A DNA stretch of 30,349 bases. It comes from an uncultured Odoribacter sp. Lineage in GTDB: Bacteria; Bacteroidota; Bacteroidia; Bacteroidales; Marinifilaceae. The translations under genes and the position numbers were made by a program. The stretch covers positions 1 through 30,349 of the forward strand of contig CAJUQA010000025.1 of the NCBI GenBank assembly GCA_910588375.1, read 5' to 3'. Numbering within the stretch: position 1 is the stretch's first letter; the number at the start of each line of letters is the position of its first letter. The notes under the pieces are model-generated. The model saw nothing but the letters and a program-made list of their open reading frames with translations, was not told the origin of the DNA and did not search any database. Of the stretch, positions 24,411 through 30,349 are shown one piece after another.

Positions 24411-24746
24411 TTACTTTTTCTCCTTTTCCCCTTTTTTCTCCTCTTCCACCACCCCGTTCACCGGTATTTTCAATTTTTCAATGGCTTTCTGTATATTCTC
24501 CTGCGTATTTTTATCTTCCCGGAAAGTGACCGTAACGGTCTGGGCTTTCATATCCACCTTGAGATCTTTCACCCCTTTTTCGTAAGGGATGTTTTTTTCC
24601 AACCTTGCCTTACATGATTCACAATGCAGGGTTGCTTTATACACCACTGTCTTCGCTTTCTGTTTCGCTTCTTTTTTGTCCGCATATACACTTGCAGTGG
24701 TCATCAGGACTATCACCAACGCCAAAATAAAATTCACTGTTTTCAT
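24411..24746 (-). CDS. Exported heavy-metal-associated (HMA) domain protein
   Basis: This 111-residue protein has a signal peptide (ILALVIVLMTTASVYAD, cleavage near 22), so it is periplasmic or exported. An HMA-like ferredoxin fold (about 34-90) carries the metal motif HCESC with C42 and C45, and the expected VKDLKVDMKAQTVTV strand. The tail is Lys/Glu-rich (VEEEKKGEKEKK). HMA domains bind Cu(I) or other soft metals. It follows the TonB receptor gene by 47 bp, and the pairing of such receptors with exported HMA proteins recurs in Bacteroidota, so a shared metal-related role is inferred. A TAATTTTG element (24788-24781) may add a second promoter. Confidence 0.85.
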   Translation of the reverse strand: MKTVNFILALVIVLMTTASVYADKKEAKQKAKTVVYKATLHCESCKARLEKNIPYEKGVKDLKVDMKAQTVTVTFREDKNTQENIQKAIEKLKIPVNGVVEEEKKGEKEKK

Positions 24747-24780
24747 TGTTATCTGTTTTACGCCGTTTCCGGCAAAGTTA

Positions 24781-24788
24781 CAAAATTA
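24781..24788 (-). promoter_or_regulatory. Possible internal -7 element before the HMA gene
   Basis: TAATTTTG on the minus strand fits TAnnTTTG, about 35 bp before the ATG at 24746. It overlaps the end of the receptor gene region (stop at 24794) and has no good -33 partner, so it is a weak candidate. Confidence 0.35.
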
Positions 24789-24793
24789 TTCAT

Positions 24794-27046
24794 TCAATTC
24801 CGGTCGATGCCGAAACGCACCCCGATATAAAATTTACGTCCGTGAACAGGTCCCCAGATTTTAGAGGAATCGAAATCTTTGCTCCAGGGAGCCTCCGCGG
24901 CAATGATGGGATGCATCTGCATAAAATCGCCGATGTTTTCACAACCGGCATAAAGGCTCCATTTCCTGAAAAATTTACTTACCTGTGCATTCATTATTCG
25001 GAAAGATTCGAAGTCTCCCATTCCGTTCGGCAAGCGTCCCGGCCCGTTAAACTGAGTCGTGAAATCGAACTGCCATTTGCGCATATTGGTATAATACGAA
25101 AGATTCAACAAGCCTTTGTATCGGCTTTGAAGAGCAGCCCGCATCAAACGCTTGCCAATAGTGGTCTTTACATCGTTATAGCGGTAAGCGCCGACAACGT
25201 CCAGACGGGGTATCAGTTCATACTTCACCTCTACCTGATAACAATTGGAATAGGAATCTCCGTCCAAATTGTAAAAGTTCACCTTCTCCGGGTCGCTTTC
25301 ATTATCCACTACGACCTGATGCGTGAAATCCGTGCGGTAATAATCCAGGTTTATATTCAGCATGCGCCCGAAAACGACAAATTTCCGATTTAGCTGAACC
25401 CCGAAGTTCCACGCCCTCTCCATATCCAGCTTCCCGATTTCCTCCAGATGGGATGCCAGCAATTTGCCACTGACATACATCGGATGGGCGGATGCCAGCA
25501 AATAACTGTTATCTGCCAGCACATTGGCTGCCCTGGAGCCTCTGCCGGCAGAGAGTTTCAACATGGTAAAATCATCGGGCGCATAAGCGATATGCAAACG
25601 GGGCGTCACAAAACCATCGTATAAATTGTGGTAATCATAACGCACTCCAGCCATCACCGTCAACTTTTCCCAAAAATGCCCCGTATATTGGAAGAAAGCA
25701 CCGTAAACCCGCTCCCGACGGTCAAAATCGACCAAAGGTGTCTGCACGCCGGTCTCTGCCAGATAATCATTGAAACTTTCCTGATAATCGTCATAATTCA
25801 CGGTCAACCCGGCAGAATACTTATGATTTTCCGTATCGCCGAAAACAGACTGGTAAATATAATTGGCAAACACCGTCCGTTGGCGGACATCATAATTCCG
25901 CCCCCCATAATAGGAATTCTGGTCATGGTCCGTGTAATTCAGAATCAACGCCATACTGGTATTTTCGTACTCAGGCATGAGATAACCCCATTTCAGGAAA
26001 CCTTCATACCGGCGGGTATCAATGCCTATACCGTAAAGGTTGCCGGGTCCAACACGGTCCTTCATCTCTTTCCGGAATCCCTTCTGACCTCCCAGACGGG
26101 TTTCGTCCAATAGTTTTCCCCCGAACTGAATGTTCCACATATCTGTTTTATACTGCCAGCGGTTCATCAGATTGTATTGCGTTTTTTTCGGCATATCCAG
26201 AAATCCGTCATGATTGCCATCCAACGCTTCACTAAACCAATCCCCGTGCAACAACAGAGCCGTACTCCATTTTTTATTCAACACAACACCCGCATTGGCA
26301 TTGAATTCAACCATGCCCTCATCGCTGACATAAGCATTCCCGAAGACTTTTTCACCGGTCAAAGGCTTCTTGTAATCCACACTGATCTGTCCGGCAATGG
26401 CCTCATAACCGTTAATAACCGAACCGGCGCCCTTTGAAACCGATATGGCACTCATCCAGGGACCCGGTACATAACTCAGTCCATACAGGGAAGAGACGCC
26501 CCGAAAGTTCGGTATGTTTTCCGTCATCATCTGCACATACCGTCCGGTCAATCCCAACAACTGAATCTGTTTGGCACCCGTCACTGCATCGGCATACGCC
26601 ACGTCCACAGAAGCGTTGGTCGTAAAACTTTCCCCCAAATTACAACACGCTGCCTTACACAATTCCTCCCCGGTAATAACCTGTTCTATCAAAGGCCCTT
26701 TGGTGCTCATTATCGTTGTATTTCCCCGCTTCACCACTGTCACCTCATCCAGTAATTCACCGGCTTGCAAAATGATTTCAAGATTCATCTCCGGCTTCTT
26801 TACCTCTACCGTATCGGAACGATAGCCGATAAAACTGACCACCAATCTCCCGATGGGATTCCACTTCACCTTAAAGTAACCGTCTGCATCCGTCCCGCCA
26901 CCTTCTGTCGTTCCCTGCCAATACACATTCGCACCGGGCAATCCCACCTTGCCTGCCTCCGTCTGTTCCACGACCCGTCCCCGTACTTCCTGGGCAAAAA
27001 CATTCCAGGAAAAAACGATCAATACACCTAATACAATAAATTTCAT
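24794..27046 (-). CDS. TonB-dependent outer-membrane receptor
   Basis: From the ATG at 27046 the protein has 750 residues with a signal peptide (FIVLGVLIVFSWNVFAQ). The frame extends to an ATG at 27097, but those 17 residues precede the signal peptide, so the inner start is preferred. A carboxypeptidase-regulatory-like domain (about 20-95; GLPGANVYWQGTTEGGGTDADG) is followed by a TonB-box-like LLDEVTVVKRG, a plug (about 110-220) and a beta-barrel ending in RKFYIGVRFGIDRN. The plug contains CKAACCN (C130, C134, C135), unusual for a receptor and possibly metal-binding. The cargo is unknown; the HMA-protein gene immediately downstream suggests a metal or metal complex. It likely heads an operon with the HMA gene and rnhA. 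Confidence 0.9.
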   Translation of the reverse strand: MKFIVLGVLIVFSWNVFAQEVRGRVVEQTEAGKVGLPGANVYWQGTTEGGGTDADGYFKVKWNPIGRLVVSFIGYRSDTVEVKKPEMNLEIILQAGELLDEVTVVKRGNTTIMSTKGPLIEQVITGEELCKAACCNLGESFTTNASVDVAYADAVTGAKQIQLLGLTGRYVQMMTENIPNFRGVSSLYGLSYVPGPWMSAISVSKGAGSVINGYEAIAGQISVDYKKPLTGEKVFGNAYVSDEGMVEFNANAGVVLNKKWSTALLLHGDWFSEALDGNHDGFLDMPKKTQYNLMNRWQYKTDMWNIQFGGKLLDETRLGGQKGFRKEMKDRVGPGNLYGIGIDTRRYEGFLKWGYLMPEYENTSMALILNYTDHDQNSYYGGRNYDVRQRTVFANYIYQSVFGDTENHKYSAGLTVNYDDYQESFNDYLAETGVQTPLVDFDRRERVYGAFFQYTGHFWEKLTVMAGVRYDYHNLYDGFVTPRLHIAYAPDDFTMLKLSAGRGSRAANVLADNSYLLASAHPMYVSGKLLASHLEEIGKLDMERAWNFGVQLNRKFVVFGRMLNINLDYYRTDFTHQVVVDNESDPEKVNFYNLDGDSYSNCYQVEVKYELIPRLDVVGAYRYNDVKTTIGKRLMRAALQSRYKGLLNLSYYTNMRKWQFDFTTQFNGPGRLPNGMGDFESFRIMNAQVSKFFRKWSLYAGCENIGDFMQMHPIIAAEAPWSKDFDSSKIWGPVHGRKFYIGVRFGIDRN

Positions 27047-27106
27047 ACACTTGCACCTTTCTAAATCATGTATTTCGCCACAAATCCGGCTTATCATACA
27101 GAGTTA

Positions 27107-27137
27107 CAAAAATACATAATTTGCTTTCACAACGCAA
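27107..27137 (-). promoter_or_regulatory. Promoter of the TonB receptor operon
   Basis: On the minus strand TTG (27137-27135) is followed after 20 bp by TATTTTTG (27114-27107), fitting the TTG...TAnnTTTG consensus. Transcription from about 27100 would give a leader of some 54 nt before the ATG at 27046, which supports that start over the ATG at 27097. Confidence 0.65.
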
Positions 27138-27185
27138 TACAGCGGAATTATTCACCGCCTCAGGGTCCCTCCTTATAATCCGGTT

Positions 27186-30100
27186 TCAATAATTTTTAAT
27201 ACACCGTACAGACAATCCGCCATTTTTCCCCCAACCGTTCGTTGTAGGATTAATAGAAGACGGCGACACATGAAAACCATACGCATAAACACTGGTATGT
27301 GTCGTACTGCTCCAATAGGCAGAAAATATATTATATCCTTGCAATGTTTTACCTGTTTGAAGTCCCGTCAATTTACTATTAAATGCACAAGTCCCCGGAT
27401 AAAATCTGGATACATCATGATAAAAAGCATCATACAATAATTGCCATTCCCCCGTAGTTCCTCCACTCGGAACATGCCATCCTTCAGGACAAATTCCTTG
27501 CCATTGAGTGAGACTATTGCCATTTACATTCCCCGAAGGATTAGACCCTTTTTCATAAGCACTGGCATGCTGCATAAATGCCTGCCAATTGTATAAATAA
27601 TCCCCGTATGCACTTTTCTGACAAACACCGTAATATCCTGAAGCTATCTGTCCCGACACTGATTTGCTTGCATAAGTCGTGTAATTCCTACACGTCCCGA
27701 ATTTCAAATTCTCCACCATCCACCAATGCCCATCAGGCATTTTGCGAATCTTATATGTCTTTCCGTCCCGAGGATCGGTCAACGTACCCTCTTCCAACGT
27801 CTTAAGCGTCACTTTATCGGAAACGACACTTCCGCATACACCTGCTACCGAACAAACATACGTTCCGGAATCGGTAAGGACAGTCGTTTTAGTAAATGTT
27901 GCCCCTGTTGCATTCGGAATAAGTATCCCGTCTTTTTCCCATTGATAAGTTAAAGAAGACCCTATCGCCGTAAGTCCAAAAGTAAAATCACAATCAGCAA
28001 CCGTGTTTTTCGGCTGCACCGTAATGGCTGTCGTCACCAAAACCGTCACCCCTATCTCATTGCTTTCCGCCACACCCATGGGACATATCCCCGTCCGTTT
28101 AAACCAATAGGTAACAGGAGATGCCGTATTATTTTCAAAGTCCTGATAAGTCAAGGATTCTCCTCCAGCATTCTCTATTAAATCGTATTTCGCTTCTCCC
28201 GGTTTCTTCACATACCAGTTGTATTGGAAACGGACATCTGAAAAATCAGGACAGGACGCAGCCTGTATGTTTGAAATGGTTGCCTCTCCTTGCGGACAGG
28301 TCGTATCGCCTTGAATTTCCCCGCCGTCAATCTTAATTCCCGATAGGCTATATACTCCACGGAATCCTACCGTACTGTCCCGCTGGGTAATTGTCGTAAA
28401 GTAATTCATTGCCTCCGTCCGGTCGGAAGTCCTCAGTAAATCATCCGCACTGTTAAAGCCGCCACCTCGGACGCCGTAATTGCCTACAGTAGTATTCCAA
28501 TAAGCGATACTATACTCACCCGCACCGCAACTACCACCGTCCAAACTACTATAATTTACATTGGCGCAAAGTTCTTTCAGATTCCCGCTCATTTCCATAA
28601 CACCCCAATACGTTCCGCCCGATTGACTTTGATTGGTGGCAGAAGTACCGAACATTCCGCACCGTACGGGACCGTTGATGCTGTTCGTCGTACCACTGTT
28701 TACATTCTTAGCAATATTTTGCGCCACTTCCCGCTCATCACCCCGAAAATTTAAATCACCAAGGGAAGAAAGGCGGTTCACTCCAGTGTTGGTATTCCAG
28801 GCGTATTCCCCTTTATCCGGTACTTGAGGATAGAAGCGTCTGCAAGCCTTTTCGTATTCCAACTCACTCATCGGACGCAAACCGCTCCAACTGCAATAAG
28901 CAATCATGTCTTCGATGCTCATGTAATTACAAGCCAGTGTCTGACCGTCATCCGTACTAAAGAGGTCGTTTGCGGGATTGAGGTTATTACCGAAAACCAC
29001 CGGAGCGGTCGGAGTACGCTGTTCCACGAAGGCAATACCGTTCCGGCAATTCGGATTTTTTAAATCCCCGAATACGTAATCCCCTCTCTTCATGGTAGAG
29101 AAATTGTTGTTGGTAACACGGGCTTTCTGTTGATCGAGGGTCAAAGAATTGAGGAATTCCACATACTGCTCCTGGCTCGTTTCGTATTTCATCACGTAAA
29201 AACCCGCATACCCTTTCGGATAGGAAGCTGACAATGTTCCTGTCCAAGATGTATGACTTGAGGTTAAAGTCAAAGCGTCTTCCGAATCTACCACACAACT
29301 CTCCAAATCTTTCTCTGTCATAGCTATGCTCTGTATGACGATACCGTCGTCTGTCCGTACAGCACCTGACATCTCGATGCGATAGTAGCGATAACTCCCC
29401 GGATGGGTTACTTTTAATGTGTTTTGAACGGGATAGGCAACATTGGTCCCCCACCAATCAGTATTGACACCAGTATATAAACGATTCCAAGCCCATGAAT
29501 CGTTGGAACCGGTCAGATACCAATTCCCTTTAGGACGACAATCCTGAGTGCCGGAACAATAATTGGAGGCGGCAGACACCCCGAAATAGCGGATGGTTTT
29601 CGGTGTTTTGAAATCTATTTGTACCCAACCACCACCGCCAGCATTAAAATAAAGGGAGCTATTGGGATAGGCGGCAGCAGAACTCCGGTCAGCAATGTTA
29701 TCTACGCTACCGGTTATTACCGAACTCTTAATACTGTATTCATATCCGGAATTATTATCGATAATGTCATAAACCGATGGAAGCGGAGAACCTTGGGCTT
29801 TATTCTGCAAATTGTCATAAGAAAAAGCATCCCCCAGATAATATGCCCCGTAAGGAACATACACCATTTCAATGGCATGAGCACCTACATATATTTCATC
29901 CAATGCGTCACCGAAATCCACAGAAGTTAAACCCGTACCGTTAAGAGGCCATTTTGCCTGTAGTCGGACACTCACATTCCCCTCTGAGATTCCGTTACGC
30001 ATGACGTACAAACCGTTTACCTTTCCGGCATTGGCTCCCACCATGTAAGCGTAACCGCCACCTTCATTACCGGCCGAAGCATTTAATACATGACCGGAAG

Positions 30101-30347
30101 AAGAAAGATAAGCATGCTGCCACGGGTTTTCCAATCCCCGCTTTTTGTACTTGAAGAACACCCAAGCGGCATCCCAATTGAAATCATCCCGCCAGGAGTT
30201 GTCCCAACGCAAAGTGACTTCGATAATGGCCGTATCGCTAACGACACTCACGACTCGCGTTTTGCCCTCCACACGGATGTTGTTCGCTTTGACTCCCGCA
30301 ATTGTACACAACAACAATAATACGGGCAAGAAGATTTGACACACACA
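27186..30347 (-). CDS. Large secreted FGE-fold / discoidin-like / Fib_succ_major protein, start probably outside window
   Basis: The frame is open to the right edge. The first start codon inside is a GTG at 30344, giving 1052 residues, but its signal peptide (CQIFLPVLLLLCTIAGVKA) lacks the usual basic N-terminus, so the real start is probably upstream. Order of parts: signal (to about 20); an N-terminal beta region (22-155); entry of an FGE fold (IEMVYVPYGAYYLGD, 158-172); a F5/8 type C (discoidin)-like insertion (about 195-345; GGGWVQIDFKTPKTIRYFGV and YRYYRIEMSG); the rest of the FGE fold (374-667; GVMEMSGNLKELC, GVRGGGFNSADDLLR) without the FGE catalytic cysteines; beta domains (about 680-850, the last Ig-like: YQWEKDGILIP, SGTYVCSVAGVCG); and Fib_succ_major (about 855-1052; ICPEGWHVPS). 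Function is unknown; surface binding is likely. No terminator was seen after the stop. Confidence 0.85.
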   Translation of the reverse strand, partial: CVCQIFLPVLLLLCTIAGVKANNIRVEGKTRVVSVVSDTAIIEVTLRWDNSWRDDFNWDAAWVFFKYKKRGLENPWQHAYLSSSGHVLNASAGNEGGGYAYMVGANAGKVNGLYVMRNGISEGNVSVRLQAKWPLNGTGLTSVDFGDALDEIYVGAHAIEMVYVPYGAYYLGDAFSYDNLQNKAQGSPLPSVYDIIDNNSGYEYSIKSSVITGSVDNIADRSSAAAYPNSSLYFNAGGGGWVQIDFKTPKTIRYFGVSAASNYCSGTQDCRPKGNWYLTGSNDSWAWNRLYTGVNTDWWGTNVAYPVQNTLKVTHPGSYRYYRIEMSGAVRTDDGIVIQSIAMTEKDLESCVVDSEDALTLTSSHTSWTGTLSASYPKGYAGFYVMKYETSQEQYVEFLNSLTLDQQKARVTNNNFSTMKRGDYVFGDLKNPNCRNGIAFVEQRTPTAPVVFGNNLNPANDLFSTDDGQTLACNYMSIEDMIAYCSWSGLRPMSELEYEKACRRFYPQVPDKGEYAWNTNTGVNRLSSLGDLNFRGDEREVAQNIAKNVNSGTTNSINGPVRCGMFGTSATNQSQSGGTYWGVMEMSGNLKELCANVNYSSLDGGSCGAGEYSIAYWNTTVGNYGVRGGGFNSADDLLRTSDRTEAMNYFTTITQRDSTVGFRGVYSLSGIKIDGGEIQGDTTCPQGEATISNIQAASCPDFSDVRFQYNWYVKKPGEAKYDLIENAGGESLTYQDFENNTASPVTYWFKRTGICPMGVAESNEIGVTVLVTTAITVQPKNTVADCDFTFGLTAIGSSLTYQWEKDGILIPNATGATFTKTTVLTDSGTYVCSVAGVCGSVVSDKVTLKTLEEGTLTDPRDGKTYKIRKMPDGHWWMVENLKFGTCRNYTTYASKSVSGQIASGYYGVCQKSAYGDYLYNWQAFMQHASAYEKGSNPSGNVNGNSLTQWQGICPEGWHVPSGGTTGEWQLLYDAFYHDVSRFYPGTCAFNSKLTGLQTGKTLQGYNIFSAYWSSTTHTSVYAYGFHVSPSSINPTTNGWGKNGGLSVRCIKNY

Positions 30348-30349
30348 GA

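Noticed and set aside
27047..27097. Upstream ATG for the TonB receptor
   Set aside because: It would place 17 charged/Cys-containing residues before an otherwise ideal signal peptide and lies at the likely transcription start.
27140..27185. Possible terminator after the large Fib_succ_major gene
   Set aside because: Only an AGGGACCCT palindrome without a loop and no T-run follow the stop codon.

Overview
The window looks like a chromosomal segment from a member of the Bacteroidota, probably order Bacteroidales. The evidence is an S46 dipeptidyl peptidase, TonB receptor with carboxypeptidase-regulatory-like N-domain, Fib_succ_major surface proteins, 6-bladed beta-propeller lipoproteins, a short-chain threonine dehydrogenase, several TAnnTTTG promoter elements and little sign of Shine-Dalgarno sequences. 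An Odoribacteraceae-like gut anaerobe would fit, but I cannot fix the genus from sequence alone. No rRNA, tRNA, CRISPR array or intact mobile element was seen.

Layout, left to right. (1) Positions 1-2042 hold the 3' part of a secreted FGE-fold/Fib_succ_major protein on the + strand, ending at a strong bidirectional terminator. (2) A minus-strand operon (5798 to 2147) encodes two small-spacing lipoproteins of the 6-bladed propeller type and a cytosolic AlbA_2/ATPase/winged-helix protein with a 12-bp tandem repeat. (3) A minus-strand S46 dipeptidyl peptidase plus branched-chain aminotransferase pair (9129 to 5930) ends at a terminator. (4) An AT-rich stretch (about 9130-12450) carries a membrane-anchored NERD protein, an unrecognised secreted protein and a DUF1016/YhcG-type nuclease gene interrupted by one amber codon; it looks like accessory DNA. 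(5) Plus-strand genes follow: a secreted HSL-type esterase, then a YczE-like membrane protein, RlmN and RmuC. (6) A minus-strand run (22787 to 16766) encodes RNase R, CstA, an M23 peptidase and two half-size ChrA proteins, very closely spaced. (7) A minus-strand threonine dehydrogenase has its own promoter and terminator. (8) A minus-strand TonB receptor, HMA-domain protein and RNase HI lie in a row. (9) The window ends with a second, larger FGE-fold/Fib_succ_major protein on the minus strand.

The most striking large-scale structure is that the two ends are paralogous genes facing each other: about 1 kb of each is collinear and about 85% identical in protein by my own count over 294 residues. 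They form a long imperfect inverted repeat around some 27 kb of otherwise mainly housekeeping DNA. The most system-like local units are the lipoprotein/AlbA_2 operon, the AT-rich NERD island and the TonB-receptor/HMA unit. I see no unit that I can firmly call a new system; the candidates are listed with tests that would decide.
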